Source: Rutidosis leptorrhynchoides
Taxonomy: Eukaryota; Streptophyta; Magnoliopsida; Asterales; Asteraceae
Length of the DNA stretch: 64,000 nucleotides
NCBI RefSeq assembly: GCF_046630445.1
Contig: NC_092336.1
Location: 503,579,001-503,643,000, forward strand
Reading direction: 5' to 3'
The translations under genes were made by a program, and so were the position numbers. The notes below the pieces were generated by a model, which worked only from the letters and a program-made list of their open reading frames with translations, was not told where the DNA came from and did no database searches. Positions 50,026 through 63,000 of the stretch are shown one piece after another. The number at the start of each line of letters is the position of its first letter. Position 1 is the first letter of the stretch.

Positions 50026-53000
50026 GTACCTCCCCCTTAAAGAAAATTTCGTCCCGAAATTTTGAGTAGTACCTGTTTCATGAGCGATATCAGTGAACAA
50101 ATGTGGATACTTTTGCTTCATCTGATCTTCACGTTCCCAAGTAAACTCGGGTCCTCGTCTTGCGTTCCAACGAACCCTAACTATCGGTATTTTGCTTTGT
50201 TTTAATTGTTTGACCTCACGGTCCATGATTTCAACAGGTTCTTCGATAAAATGAAGTTTATCATTGATTCGTATTTCGTCAAGAGGAATTACGACATCCT
50301 CTTCAGCTAAACATTTCTTCAAATTTGACACGTGAAATGTGTTGTGAACACTACTAAGTTCTTGTGGTAGCTTTAATCGATAAGCAACTGTTCCAATTCT
50401 TTCGGTGATTTCAAAGGGTCCTACGTACCTAGGACTTAGCTTTCCTCGTTTACCGAATCGTACAACGCCTTTCCAGGGTGACACTTTCAACATGACTTTG
50501 TCGCCCACTTGAAATTCTAGCGGTTTTCTTCTTACATCAGCATAACTCTTTTGGCGACTCATGGCCGTTTTCAATCGCTGTTGTATTTGAATGATCTTTT
50601 CGGTGGTTTCGTGAATAATTTCTGGTCCAGTAAGTTGTCTTTCTCCTACTTCACTCCAACATATAGGAGATCTGCACTTTCTACCGTAAAGTGCTTCAAA
50701 TGGCGCTGCGTTGATGCTCGTATGATAGCTGTTATTGTATGAAAATTCTGCCAACGGTAAGTGTCGATCCCAACTGGTTCCAAAGTCAATCACGCATGCC
50801 CGTAACATGTCTTCCAATGTTTGTATTGTTCTTTCACTTTGACCATCTGTCTGTGGGTGATAAGCGGTGCTCATATCTAATCGAGTTCCCAATGCTTTTT
50901 GTAATGACTGCCAGAAACGTGATGTGAATCGGGTGTCGCGATCAGATATGATAGAGATGGGTACACCATGCCTGGAAACTACTTCCTTCAAATATAGGCG
51001 TGCTAATTTCTCCATACTGTCTGTCTCCTTTATTGGTAGAAAGTGAGCTGATTTAGTTAGACGATCAACTATCACCCAAATAGTATCATGACTACTTGCA
51101 GTCCTTGGCAATTTCGTAATGAAATCCATAGTTATTCTTTCCCATTTCCACTTCGGAATTTCTGGTTGTTGCAGTAATCCTGACGGCTTTTGGTGCTCAG
51201 CTTTGACCTTTGCACACGTCAAACATTTGCTTACATAAGTAGCAATTTCTGTCTTCATATTAGGCCACCAATAAAACTTCTTGAGATCGTGGTACATTTT
51301 CCCGTTTCCTGGGTGAATTGAGTACCTCGTTTTGTGTGCTTCATCTAGTACTAGTTGCCTTAGATTACCATATTTTGGTACCCATATCCTATCAGCAAAA
51401 TACAGGGTTCCATCGGCTTTTACCTCAAGCTGTTTTTCTAACCCTTTGCTCATTTCGCCTTTTTCATTTTCTTCTTTTAAAGCTTCTAACTGTGCTGCTT
51501 GAATTTGCTTTGTGAGATCGGTACGAATTGTAATATTCAAAGCTCGGACCCTAAGAGGTTTTACTCTTTCTTTTCGACTTAGGGCATCAGCTACAACATT
51601 AGCCTTTCCAGGGTGGTAACGGATTTCACAATCGTAATCGTTTAACAACTCTACCCAGCGACGTTGTCTCATATTGAGTTGTTTTTGATCAAAAATATGC
51701 TGAAGACTCTTATGGTCAGTGTACACTGTACACTTGGTGCCATATAGATAGTGTCTCCATATTTTGAGTGCAAAAACTACAGCTCCAAGTTCCAAATCGT
51801 GTGTTGTATAGTTCTTTTCATGAATTTTTAGTTGTCGTGAGGCATATGCGATAACTTTTGTGCGTTGCATTAATACACATCCTAAACCTTGGCGCGAAGC
51901 GTCACAATAGATCACGAAATCATCATTTCCTTCTGGTAATGACAAAATGGGTGCAGACGTTAACTTCTTCTTTAACAACTGGAATGAGGATTCCTGTTCC
52001 GTGGACCAATCATACTTCTTTCCCTTTTGAGTCAATGAAGTTAAGGGTTTGGCGATTCTAGAGAAATCTTGAATGAATCTTCGGTAGTAACCAGCAAGAC
52101 TTAAGAATTGGCGGATTTGTGTTGGAGTCTTCGGTGTTTCCCATTTACTAATGGCTTCGATCTTGGCAGGGTCAACTTTAATTCCATGTTTACTGACAAC
52201 ATGTCCCAAAAATTGTACTTCTTGTAACCAGAAATCACACTTCGAAAATTTTGCGTACAATTCTTCTTTCTTGAGTATCTCTAGTACCAGTCTTAAGTGT
52301 TGCTCATGTTCTTCCTTGTTCTTCGAGTAAATCAATATGTCGTCGATAAAAACAATGACAAATTTGTCTAAATACGGTCTACAGATGCGATTCATTAGAT
52401 CCATGAATACTGCTGGAGCATTAGTCAATCCAAAAGGCATGACTAGAAATTCATAGTGACCGTAACGGGTTCTGAACGCGGTTTTAGGAACATCTTCTTC
52501 CTTCACTCTCAGCTGATGATATCCGGAGCGTAGATCAATCTTGGAATAAACACTTGATCCTTGCAATTGATCAAACAAATCATCAATCCTCGGTAATGGG
52601 TACCGATTCTTGATCGTTAATTTGTTTAATTCTCGGTAATCTATGCACATTCTCATAGATCCATCCTTCTTCTTGACGAACAGAATAGGAGCACCCCAAG
52701 GTGAAAAACTAGGACGAATAAATCCACGGTCCAATAATTCTTGCAACTGGTCTTGTAATTCTTGCATTTCTGAAGGTGCAAGTCTATATGGAGATCGGGC
52801 TACAGGTGCAGCTCCTGATATGAGATCAATCTGGAATTCTACACATCTGTGTGGAGGTAGCCCCGGTAATTCTTCTGGAAATACTCCGGGATATTCTCTT
52901 ACAACCGGCATGTCATTAATGCTTCTTTCTTCAGTATCGATCTTCTTTACATGTGCCAAAATAGCATAACAACCTTTTCTTATAAGTTTCTGGGCCTTCA

Positions 53001-54489
53001 TACAGCTGATAAAGTTCAGCTTTGAGTTGCTCTTCTCCCCATAAATCATTAATGACGTTTCATCCTTACGAGGGATGCGAATTGCTTTCTCAGCGCAAAC
53101 AAATTCCGCTCTTGTTTTGGACATCCAGTCCATGCCAACGATTACGTCAAAACTTCCTAATTCTACGGGTATCAAATCGATTTTGAAGGTTTCACCAGCG
53201 AGATTCATTTCGCAACCATGGCAAATTTTATCGGCTTTTATCAGTTTACCATTAGCTAATTCAATAGTATATTTATCGTCTAGAGGTAATGATGCACATT
53301 TTAGTTTAAAACTAAAGTCTTTACACATATAACTTCTATCAGCACCCGTATCAAACATAATAGAAGCTAGTTGATTATTAACGGTAAACGTACCCGTGAC
53401 AAGATTAGGATCCTCACGTGCTTTACTGGCACTAACATTAAATGCCCTCCCACGTGCGGGTTCTTTGTTCTTCTCCTTATCAGGGCATTGATTTATAAAG
53501 TGACCAGACTTCCCGCACCCAAAACATTTCTTGACATCGGTCAGTTTTGTCTTTACTTCAGAAACGGTGGCATAACAATCTTTCGCCACATGTCCTTTCT
53601 TGTTGCACTTATCACAGACCACTTGACAATAACCTGCATGATGTGTGTAACATCTTTTGCAGAACGGATGGGGTCCCTTATAGTTTGGACTTGCAGTTGC
53701 CCCATCTTGTTTACCTTTAAAAGTTTCTTGTTTCTTCAGGTGAGTACTTTTGCCCTTATAGTCTTCCCATTTCCTCTTTCCTTCAGTTGTCTTGACTTCG
53801 GTAATTGGTGCCTTAATCGAACTCTCTGTGATCTGGTCCATGAGTTGGTGTGCCATAGTCATGGCTTCCTGCATCGTATTTGGTTTGGACGATGTAACAT
53901 TTCCTTTGATATTGATCGATAAACCGTCAATATACATTTCTATCTTTCGTTTCTCGTTTGGCACCAATTCGGGACACAACAAGGCTAGTTTCATGAAACG
54001 CTTTTCATAGTTATTGAGATTCGCGCCGATAACCTTCAGATTACGTAACTCAGATTCCATTTTTCTGATCTCGTTTCGAGGACAGTACTCCTCGATTAGC
54101 ATCTTTTTCAGTTCTTCCCAAGAGATATCATATGCCGTATCTATTCCTTCTGCTTTAGCATAATTGTTCCACCAAGTAAGTGCACCATCTTGCAACGTGC
54201 ACGAAGCATACTTTGACTTGTCTCCGTTCGCACAATTACTGATTTTGAAAACGGACTCCATCTTTTCAAACCATCGGGTTAGACCGACTGGTCCCTCGGT
54301 TCCACTAAACGTCTGTGGTTTGCATCCTTGAAAAGTTTTGTATGAGCATCCGTTTCGTGAGTTTGTGTTTACGGCTGCTGTTTTGGCTGCTGCTTCGGCT
54401 GTTGCTTTTGCTGCTTCGGTTGCAACAATTCTTTCATTCACACGTTTCTCGACTAGTTGCTCAAACTCAGCATCCGACATTTGAGACAT
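49942..54489 (-). CDS. gag-pol: Element C gag-pol polyprotein, intact, reading into the 3' LTR
   Basis: 1515 codons in one frame. Order: gag from [14 protein letters not shown] knuckles at about 292-305 ([14 protein letters not shown]) and 322-335 ([14 protein letters not shown]), protease FDTGAD (379-384), RT with [13 protein letters not shown] (about 710-722), RNase H (YCDAS), integrase with the DD35E residues at about 1122, 1183 and 1219, and a chromodomain at about 1415-1465. It is close to element B in pol but has no Asn-rich gag tract. The normal C-terminus after YPHLF is replaced by about 50 extra residues: the frame runs through the hairpin and PPT and ends about 27 codons inside the LTR. 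No stop or shift interrupts the domains. Confidence 0.95.
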   Translation of the reverse strand: MSQMSDAEFEQLVEKRVNERIVATEAAKATAEAAAKTAAVNTNSRNGCSYKTFQGCKPQTFSGTEGPVGLTRWFEKMESVFKISNCANGDKSKYASCTLQDGALTWWNNYAKAEGIDTAYDISWEELKKMLIEEYCPRNEIRKMESELRNLKVIGANLNNYEKRFMKLALLCPELVPNEKRKIEMYIDGLSINIKGNVTSSKPNTMQEAMTMAHQLMDQITESSIKAPITEVKTTEGKRKWEDYKGKSTHLKKQETFKGKQDGATASPNYKGPHPFCKRCYTHHAGYCQVVCDKCNKKGHVAKDCYATVSEVKTKLTDVKKCFGCGKSGHFINQCPDKEKNKEPARGRAFNVSASKAREDPNLVTGTFTVNNQLASIMFDTGADRSYMCKDFSFKLKCASLPLDDKYTIELANGKLIKADKICHGCEMNLAGETFKIDLIPVELGSFDVIVGMDWMSKTRAEFVCAEKAIRIPRKDETSLMIYGEKSNSKLNFISCMKAQKLIRKGCYAILAHVKKIDTEERSINDMPVVREYPGVFPEELPGLPPHRCVEFQIDLISGAAPVARSPYRLAPSEMQELQDQLQELLDRGFIRPSFSPWGAPILFVKKKDGSMRMCIDYRELNKLTIKNRYPLPRIDDLFDQLQGSSVYSKIDLRSGYHQLRVKEEDVPKTAFRTRYGHYEFLVMPFGLTNAPAVFMDLMNRICRPYLDKFVIVFIDDILIYSKNKEEHEQHLRLVLEILKKEELYAKFSKCDFWLQEVQFLGHVVSKHGIKVDPAKIEAISKWETPKTPTQIRQFLSLAGYYRRFIQDFSRIAKPLTSLTQKGKKYDWSTEQESSFQLLKKKLTSAPILSLPEGNDDFVIYCDASRQGLGCVLMQRTKVIAYASRQLKIHEKNYTTHDLELGAVVFALKIWRHYLYGTKCTVYTDHKSLQHIFDQKQLNMRQRRWVELLNDYDCEIRYHPGKANVVADALSRKERVKPLRVRALNITIRTDLTKQIQAAQLEALKEENEKGEMSKGLEKQLEVKADGTLYFADRIWVPKYGNLRQLVLDEAHKTRYSIHPGNGKMYHDLKKFYWWPNMKTEIATYVSKCLTCAKVKAEHQKPSGLLQQPEIPKWKWERITMDFITKLPRTASSHDTIWVIVDRLTKSAHFLPIKETDSMEKLARLYLKEVVSRHGVPISIISDRDTRFTSRFWQSLQKALGTRLDMSTAYHPQTDGQSERTIQTLEDMLRACVIDFGTSWDRHLPLAEFSYNNSYHTSINAAPFEALYGRKCRSPICWSEVGERQLTGPEIIHETTEKIIQIQQRLKTAMSRQKSYADVRRKPLEFQVGDKVMLKVSPWKGVVRFGKRGKLSPRYVGPFEITERIGTVAYRLKLPQELSSVHNTFHVSNLKKCLAEEDVVIPLDEIRINDKLHFIEEPVEIMDREVKQLKQSKIPIVRVRWNARRGPEFTWEREDQMKQKYPHLFTDIAHETGTTQNFGTKFSLRGRYCDDPKIFDLFKPILYTIYYFNTRNKVC
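50026..50062 (-). promoter_or_regulatory. Element C PPT and hairpin
   Basis: The minus strand has the CGGGACGAAATTTT inverted repeat, then CTTTAAGGGGGAGGTAC directly before TGTGATGACCC. The tract is more purine-pure than in A and B. Here it is inside the gag-pol reading frame. Confidence 0.8.
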
Positions 54490-54639
54490 GTTTCTTCAAT
54501 AAACACAACAGATATAATTTAATCATATAGAATATTATAGGTAAAATGAGTTGTCAATAGTTAATCGTAGCATATTAATAATATGAACCAATTATTATAA
54601 AAGCCTTTTCTTTTTATTAGCATTTTATAATTATTTCTA

Positions 54640-54660
54640 GGGTATTACCTACCCGTTAAG
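54640..54660 (-). promoter_or_regulatory. PPT2 of element C, between aORF and gag
   Basis: The minus strand reads CTTAACGGGTAGGTAATACCC. It matches PPT2 of A and B and the 3' PPT of A and B better than it matches element C's own 3' PPT. Flanks align with element B 21955-22060. Confidence 0.55.
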
Positions 54661-54940
54661 TTCATACATAATAGCTAGTACAAGGAATTAACTACTAAAA
54701 TCCTAATAATATTCCACTATAAAAAATTATAGCGAGTTACTACATTATTATGTAATAATAATAATAATAAGAAGTAGTAATAATACAAATAATCATTCCA
54801 TGCATTTATTATTAATAAACCAAAATAATACAATACCATACAATACTGATATTTTACATATGCTTATTTTATATAACAAGATAGAGTAGCACACATAAGC
54901 AATAAAATAGCGCATGGAAGATTTATGGTTGCGAGGTCGT

Positions 54941-55627
54941 TCATTCAGAACTATCAGAAACTTCTTCCCATTTGGTTCTCTCTGCCAATTGTTTGTGTGC
55001 ACATGGTCCGACAGACATTCTGGCAGTGTATTTTATTTTTAGTTGGGGTTTTGAGGTACCCGTTGCCTCAGTGGGTTTAATACAATAAGGGTGGTTACGG
55101 ATCGAATGGTCCTGTTCTTTTTTAATAATTAAGGACATTTTATTATTGTGGTTGTTTTTATTATCTATAGCAAGTTGGAATTTCTCCTTAGTGATCTCTT
55201 TTATTTCATTAGCGAAATCCTCCTCCTTACTGATCTCGTCTGATGACGAACTGTCTGAGTCATGTGTAGGAGAATATGATGACGAACTGCAAGAATATGT
55301 ACCGGTGGTCATGAACCGAAATCTGCCAGGCGTAATCGGCACAACCCGCCCGTCGGCGGTATATCTGGACCAATGTCCATATTTGTTTAGAAATGGACGA
55401 TCCTCTTTTACTCCAGGGATCATGGGTCCATGCCAACGATATTGTGGCTCCGGAAAACTAAAGCTGGGTGGAGCTGGAACCTCCTCTGGGTTTACCGGGA
55501 GTTGAGATTCCCCGGCTAACACAATTTCTTCTTTAATAGGTATTGGAACGCCCTTTTCAGTTGTGGATAGAATAGATTCAGTGTCCGATTCCGAGTCGTA
55601 CAAAATGATAGGATTAGAAGAAGTCAT
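54941..55627 (-). CDS. Accessory ORF of element C (aORF), homologue of the element B ORF
   Basis: 228 residues from ATG 55627, the first ORF after the PBS. It opens with an acidic Ser/Asp stretch (YDSESDTES). A Pro-rich and aromatic middle (PQYRWHGPMI, GHWSRYTADGRVVPITPGRF) is absent from B's ORF. A second Ser/Asp cluster (HDSDSSSSDE), an IKEITKEKFQ block, GTSKP (190-194), TARM (201-204) and LAERTK (214-219) follow, ending SDSSE. The last three blocks occur in the same order in the ORF at 23039-23653. No known domain is recognised. The frame is intact in a young, apparently complete element, which supports it being a working gene. Confidence 0.7.
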   Translation of the reverse strand: MTSSNPIILYDSESDTESILSTTEKGVPIPIKEEIVLAGESQLPVNPEEVPAPPSFSFPEPQYRWHGPMIPGVKEDRPFLNKYGHWSRYTADGRVVPITPGRFRFMTTGTYSCSSSSYSPTHDSDSSSSDEISKEEDFANEIKEITKEKFQLAIDNKNNHNNKMSLIIKKEQDHSIRNHPYCIKPTEATGTSKPQLKIKYTARMSVGPCAHKQLAERTKWEEVSDSSE

Positions 55628-55727
55628 CTATCACATAATTGAAACAACAATTACGTTAGCATATAAATATATCACATATAATGTTTTTGACCAAATAATA
55701 AGCAAAAATCAGGAAAAACAGATATGG

Positions 55728-55808
55728 TCATAGTCCAGACTCACTAATGCATCCTAACAATTACCAGTTAAACACAATAATGTAATTTCTGGTTCCCTAT
55801 GACCTCAA
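55728..55808 (-). promoter_or_regulatory. Element C 5' leader
   Basis: It contains catagtccagactcactaat and a degenerate second copy, cacaataatgta. Homologous to leaders of A and B. Confidence 0.5.
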
Positions 55809-55820
55809 GCTCGGATACCA
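55809..55820 (-). promoter_or_regulatory. Element C primer binding site
   Basis: Minus strand TGGTATCCGAGC, two bases from the LTR end, the same variant as in element B. Confidence 0.85.
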
Positions 55821-55822
55821 AC

Positions 55823-57620
55823 TGTAACGACCCGTCAAAATCGCTATTGACGCGGCACATTAATCATTGATTCCACAGTGAGGTTTTGACCTCTATATGA
55901 TACGTTTTGATAAAATATTGCATTCATTAAAATAAGTAACTTTCTAAACATAGAAAGTTATAAACATGTGGGCGAGTGCTTAGGTATAAGCAAAACCCCG
56001 AAATACATAAGTCTTTAATTTACAGGTTGACATCACAGTCCAATTATTTATTACACAACGCAGTTTTATTTTGAATGCAATAAACTTTGAACAAAGCATG
56101 AGAGACTCCATGCAGGCAACAAGCACATCACAGCGGAAGCATTCTAAGGACCTGAGAATAAAACATGCTAAAAAGTCAACACGAATGTTGGTGAGTTATA
56201 GGTTTAATTGCTCGAGTCATAAACATATATAAAGATAGACCACAAGATTTCATCAAAAGTTTATCAATAGATTCTACGTAACAGAGCACCCTGGTAACTA
56301 AACTTAACGCTATAGTGATAATTACCCCATTCGTTTTAATACACGCAAACCAACGTGTCTTAAACTCAAATAACATACGTCCGTTAAAAGGCTAGTGCTC
56401 TAGCTCGGACGGGGATGTCAAGCCCTATGGATCCATATACAATTATTCGCGCCCACCAGTCCATATCCTATGTACTGGCAGCTACTAGTTACCAAAGCTA
56501 AGGGATTTTCGGTTTAACTCAGTGTAGAATTTAGTATGTACTTGTGTCTTATCGCGTTTAAAATAAATTGCATATATTCTCAGCCCAAAAATATTTAAAG
56601 TATTTAAAAAGGGAGACTATAAACTCACAGTTCAATATTGAGACTCAATATTGTAGGCAAATTGCGTAGACGTAATGATGGTAGACGACTGTATGGTTGG
56701 CCTTGGATTCAAGAACAATACCCCGAACAATACCCAATATTTCCTTAGCTTATAGTGGTTTAAAACCCGAATTAAAACACCCTCGAATATACTTTATTAT
56801 TATTAAACTTAAATTTAAAATTATAATTATAATTTAAATATAAATTTTTATTACTGAAGAAAAAAATATGTGATAATTCGTCGAGCAAAACAGGCGTATT
56901 TATATTACTTTTCCGTTTACTGTAGCTCATGCGATCGCATGAGTTTTCAGTGTTTTTGCCATGCGATCACATGGCCGCCTTTTCTGTTTTTGTTTGGTAG
57001 TTTGTCGACATCAAATAGTGTTACTGTAGCAAATAGTGTTTTACTGTAGCAAATAATCTGCTCAATTGGATGCTGGTTCATCAAATAGCTGGTTGTAGAA
57101 CACACAGCATCTTGATCATCAGCTGGTTCAGATGAGTGAGCAGCAACAGAAGGTTGCTGATCAATATCAGTAGAATCAGTACCAGCTTGTGATCTCTCAG
57201 AACCAGCAGACCTAGGCTCATAGTGTTTTACAGCAACAAATAGTGTTCACTGTAGCAAATAGTGTTTACTGTAGCAAATAGTGTTTACTGTAGCAAATCA
57301 CTGTAGCAAAGTCGTTTTTCACTGTAGCACTGTAGCAAAATACGGTTTCACTGTAGCAAATAGTGTTTTACTGTAGCAAATAGTGGTTTACTGTAGCAAA
57401 TAGGGTTTTACTGTAGGAAAGTCGTTTTTACTTGTACATATATATATATATACATACATATAATTGTTCATGAATCGTCGAGAGTAATCAAAGGTAATTG
57501 TATATATGAAACAGTTCTAAAATTTTGAGACTCAATCTAACAGACTTTGTTTCGCGTGTTAAAATAATAAATCGTATAGAGAATTGGTTTAAATAAGTCA
57601 AAAATTTTCGGGTCATCACA
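55823..57620 (-). repeat. Element C 5' LTR
   Basis: 1798 bp, nearly identical to 48232-50025. One palindrome has lost symmetry through a G-to-A change (gcgatcacatgg), and the TA run near 57440 is 4 bp longer. Confidence 0.95.
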
Positions 57621-60076
57621 GTATCATATTAAGATATTGTTACACTATATTTAACATGATAAAATGATAATTAAGTATATCATTAAGTGTGTTAACAATG
57701 AACTACATATGTAAAACAAGACTACTAACTTAAGAATTTCGAAACGAGGCATATATGTAACGATTATCGTTGTAACGACATTTTAATGTATATATATCAT
57801 ATTAAGATATATTCATACATCATAATATCATTATAACGTAATATTTTAACATCTCATTTAAGTATAATAACAATGGATTAATTATATTTAACAAGATCGT
57901 TAACTTAAAGGTTTCAAAACAACACTTACATGTAACGACTAACGGTGACTTAACGACTCAGTTAAAATGTATATACATGTAGTGTATTAAGATGTATTAA
58001 TACACTTTTGAAAGACTTCATGACACATATCAAAGTACTTCTACTTAACAAAAATGCTTACAATTACATTCTCGTTCATTTTCATCAACAATTTTACTCG
58101 TATGCACCCGTATTCGTACTCGCACAATACACAGCTTCTAGATGTATATTCTATTGGTATATACACTCAATCATCAGCTCCTTAGCAGCCCATGTGAGTC
58201 ATTAAACATGTGAGAACCATCATTTGGCAACTAGCATGAATGATTACACAAAATTACAAAAATATTATAAATCATTCATGAATTATTTACATGAAAACAA
58301 AATTACACATCCTTTATATCTAACCCATATACCAACGACCAAAACACCTACAAACACTTTCATTCTTCAATTTTCTCCATCTAATTGATCTCTCTCAAGT
58401 TCTATCTTCAAGTTCTAAGTGTTCTTCATAAATTCTACAAGATCTAGTTTCATAAAATCACGAATACTTCCAAGTTTACTTGCTCACTTTCAATCTTGTA
58501 AAGTGATCATCCAACCTCAAGAAATCCTTTTTGTTTATAGTAAGATATCATTCTAAATCAAGGTAATATTCATATACAAAATTTGATTCAATTCCTATAA
58601 CTATAACTATCTTAATTCGAGTGATAATCTTACTTGAACTTGTTTTCGTGTCATGATTCTACTTCAAGAACTTTCAAGCCATTCAAGGATACTTTGAAGC
58701 TAGATCTATTTTTTTCTTTTCCAGTAGGTTTATCCACAAAACTTGAGGTGGTAATGATGTTCATAACATCATTCGATTCATACATATAAAGCTATCTTAT
58801 TCAAAGATTTAAACTTGTAATCACTAGAACATAGTTTAGTTAATTCTAAACTTGTTCGCAAACAAAAGTTAATCCTTCTAACTTGAATTTTAAAATCAAC
58901 TAAACACATGTTCTATATCTATATGATATGCTAACTTAATGATTTAAAACCTGGAAACACGAAAAACACCGTAAAATCGGACATACGCTGTCGAAGTAAC
59001 ACCACGGGCTGTTTTGGGTTAGTTAATTAAAAACTATGATAAACTTTAATTTAAAAGTTGTTCTTCTGAGAAACTAATTTTTCTTATGAACATGAAACTA
59101 TATCCAAAAATCATGGTTAAACTCAAAGTGGAAGTATGTGTTTCAAAATGGTCATCAAGACGTCGTTACTTCGACTGAAATGACTACCTCACATAATATT
59201 GACTTGTAACCTGCATTTACGACTATAAACTTATACTTTTTCTGTTTAGATTCATAAATTTAAGTTCAATATGAAACCATAGCAACTTGAATCACTCAAA
59301 ACGGATTTAAAACGAAGAAATTATGGGTAAAACAAAATTGGAAAATTTTACTTGTTGTAGCTACGAAAATTTTATAACAAATCCATATTAATCATATCCT
59401 AGCTAATTTATATTGTATTATACATGTATTATGTAATCTTGGGATACCATAGACACGTATACAATATTTTGACATATCATATCGACCCATGTATATATAT
59501 TATTTGGATCAACCATAGACACTCTATATGCAGTAATGCTTGAGTTAGCTATACAGGGTTGAGGTTGATTCCAAAAATATATATACTTTGAGTTATGATC
59601 TAGCCTGAGACGTGTATACACTGGGTCATGGATTGATTCAAGATAATATATATTGATTTATTTCTGTACATCTAACTGTGGACAACTAGTTGTAGGTTAC
59701 TAACGAGGACAGCTGACTTAATAAACTTAAATCATTAAAACGTAATAAAAAATGTTGTGAATATATTTCGATCATACTTTGATGTATATGTACATATTGT
59801 TATAGGTTCGTGAATCGACCAGTGGCCAAGTCTTATTTCCGACGAAGGAAAAATCTGTGAAAGTGAGTTATAGTCCCATTTTTAAAATCTAATATTTTTG
59901 GGATGAGAATACATGCAGTTTTATAAATATTTTACAAAATAGACACAAGTATGCAAAACTATATTCTATGGTTGAATTATTAAACCGAATATCGCCCCTT
60001 CAAGTCTAGTAGCCAAAGAATTAGGGAAATAGCGCCTAATTGACGCGAATCCTAAAGATAGATATATTGGGCTTAA

Positions 60077-63000
60077 TGAAATGTCCCGTTCATATTGATT
60101 ATAAACGTTCCATATTAATTGATTTCGTCGCGAGTTTTTGACCTCTATATGAGACGTTTTTTAAAGACTGCATTCATTTTTAAAACAACCATAACCTTTA
60201 TTTTTATCGATAATGGTTTAAAAAGCATTACGTAGATTATTAAATAATGATAATCTAAAATATACCATTTACACACGACCATTACATAATGGTTTACAAT
60301 AAGAATATATTACATCAAAAATAAGTTTCTTGAATGCAGTTTTTACCTAATATCATACAAGCATGGACTCCAAATCTTGTCCTTATTTTAGTATGCAACA
60401 GCGGAAGCTCTTAATAATCACCTGAGAATAAACATGCTTAAAACGTCAACAATAATGTTGGTGAGTTATAGGTTTAACCTATATATTATCAAATCATAAT
60501 AATAGACCACAAGATTTCATATTTCAATATACATCCCATACATAGAGATAAAATTCATTCATATGATGAACACCTGGTAACTGACATTAAAAAGATGCAT
60601 ATAAGAATATCCCCTATCATTCCGGAAAATCCTTCGGACATGATATAAACGAATTCGAAGTACTAAAGCATCCGGTACTTTGGATGGGGTCCGTTAGGCC
60701 CAATAGATCTATCTTTAGGATTCACGTCAATTAGTAGACCGGTTTACTAATTCTTAGGTTACCAAGCAAAAGGGGCATATTCGGCTTCGATCATTCACCC
60801 ATATAATGTAGTTTCAATTACTTGTGTCTATTTCGTAAAATATTTATAAAACTGCATGTATTCTCATCCCAAAATATTAGATTTTAAAAGTGGGACTATA
60901 ACTCAATTTCACAGATTTTTCCTTCGTCGGAAATAAGACTTGGCCACTGGTCGATTCACGAACCTATAACAAATATGTACATATATATCAAAGTATGTTC
61001 AAAATATATTTACAACATTTTTATCTCGTTAGTAACCTATAACTAGTTGTTCACAGTTAGATGTACAGAAATAAATCGATATATATTATCTTGAATCAAT
61101 CCACGACCCAGCGTATACACGTCTCAGGCTAGATCACAACTCAAAGTATATATATTTTTGGAATCAACCTCAACCCTGTATAGCTAACTCCAACATTACT
61201 GCATATAGAGTGTCTATGGTTGTTCCAAATAATATATATACATGGGTCGATATGATATGTCAAAACATTTGCATACGTGTCTATGGTATCCCAAGATTAC
61301 ATTAGAATACATGTATAATACAATATAAGTTAGCTAGGATATGATTTGTATAGAATTGTTACAATATTTCCCGTAGCTACAACAATCAAAAAATATCCAA
61401 TCTTGTTTTACCCATAACTTCTTCGTTTTAAATCCGATTTGAGTGAATCAAATTGCTATGGTTTCATATTGAACTATATTTTATGAATCTAAACATAAAA
61501 GTATAGGTTTATAGTCGGAAAAATAAGTTACAAGTCGTTCTTGTAAAGGTAGTCATTTCAGTCGAAAAACGACGTCTAGATGACCATTTTGGAAAACATA
61601 CTTTCACTTTGAGTTTAACCATGATTTTTGGATATAGTTTCATGTTCATAAGAAAAATCATTTTCCCAGAATAACAACTTTTAAATCAAAGTTTATCATA
61701 GTTTTTAATTAACTAACCCAAAACAGCCCGCGGTGTTACTACGATGGCGTATGTCCGGTTTTACGGTGTTTTTCGTATTTTCAGGTTTTAAATTATTAAG
61801 TTAGCATATCATATAGATATAGAACATGTGTTTAGTTGATTTTAAAAGTCAAGTTAAAAGGATTAACTTTTGTTTGCGAACAAGTTTAGAATTAACTAAA
61901 CTACGTTCTAGTGATTTCAAGTTTAAACCTTCGAATAAGGTAGTTTTATATATATGAATCGAATGATGTTATAAACATCATTACTACCTCAGGTTTTGTG
62001 GATAAACCTACTGGAAATGATAAAAATAGATCTAGCTTCAAAGGATCCTTGGATGGCTTGAAAGTTCTTGAAGCAGAATCATGACATGAAAACAAGTTCA
62101 AGTAAGATTTCCACTCGAAATAAGATTGTTATAGTTATAGAAATTGAATCAAAGTTTGTATATGAGTATTACCTTGATTTATAATGATATCTTAATGTAA
62201 ACAACAAGGATTTCTTGAGGTTGGATGATCAATTTACAAGATTGGAAGTGAGCTAGTAAACTTGGAAGTATTCTTGATTTTATGAAACTAGAACTTGTAG
62301 AATTTATGAAGAACACTTAGAACTTGAAGATGGAACTTGATAGAGATCAATTAGATGAAGAAAATTGAAGAATGAAAGTGTTCGTAGGTGTTTTTGGTCG
62401 TTGGTATATGGATTAGATATAAAGGATATGTAATTTTGTTTTCATGTAAATAAGTCATGAATGATTACTAATATTTTTGTAATTTTATGAGATATTTCAT
62501 GCTAGTTGCCAAATGATGGTTTCCACATGTGTTAGGTGACTCACATGAGCTGCTAAGAGCTGATCATTGGAGTGTATATACCAATAGTACATACATTTAG
62601 AAGCTGTGTATTGTACGAGTACGAATACGGGTGCATACGAGTAGAATTGTTGATGAAACTGAACGAGGATGTAATTGTAAGCATTTTTGTTAAGTAGAAG
62701 TATTTTGATAAGTGTCTTGAAGTCTTTCAAAAGTGTATGAATACATATTAAAACACTACATGTATATACATTTTAACTGAGCCGTTAAGTCATCGTTAGT
62801 CGTTATATGTAAATGTTGTTTTGAAACCTTTAGGTTAACGATCTTGTTAAATGTTCTTAACCCATTGTTTATTATATCTAAAGAGATATTAAATTATTAC
62901 ATTATCATGATATTATGATATATTAATATATCTTAGTATGATATATATACAGTTAAATGTTGTTACAACGATAATCGTTACATATATGTCTCGTTTTGAA

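Larger units (their letters stand above)
48232..57620 (-). mobile_element. Element C: full-length Tekay/Del-type chromovirus, TSD GTATC
   Basis: Two LTRs of 1794 and 1798 bp (48232-50025, 55823-57620) differ by about six substitutions and one TA-run indel by eye. They flank a 5.8 kb interior with an intact gag-pol and an accessory ORF. GTATC repeats at 48227-48231 and 57621-57625. All parts needed for autonomous transposition seem present. It inserted into LTR E recently. Confidence 0.97.
47855..60076 (+). repeat. LTR E (family B, plus), split by element C and cut by element D
   Basis: Part 1 (47855-48231) starts TGTAGTGACCTGAAC inside gag F (left flank ATTAC). Part 2 (57621-60076) continues after the TSD GTATC of element C. 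It stops at ggcttaa, where element D begins. The missing 3' end of about 0.6 kb should lie beyond D, outside the window. A second copy of the tataacgattatcgttata-type segment marks it as the same subfamily as LTR D. Confidence 0.8.
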
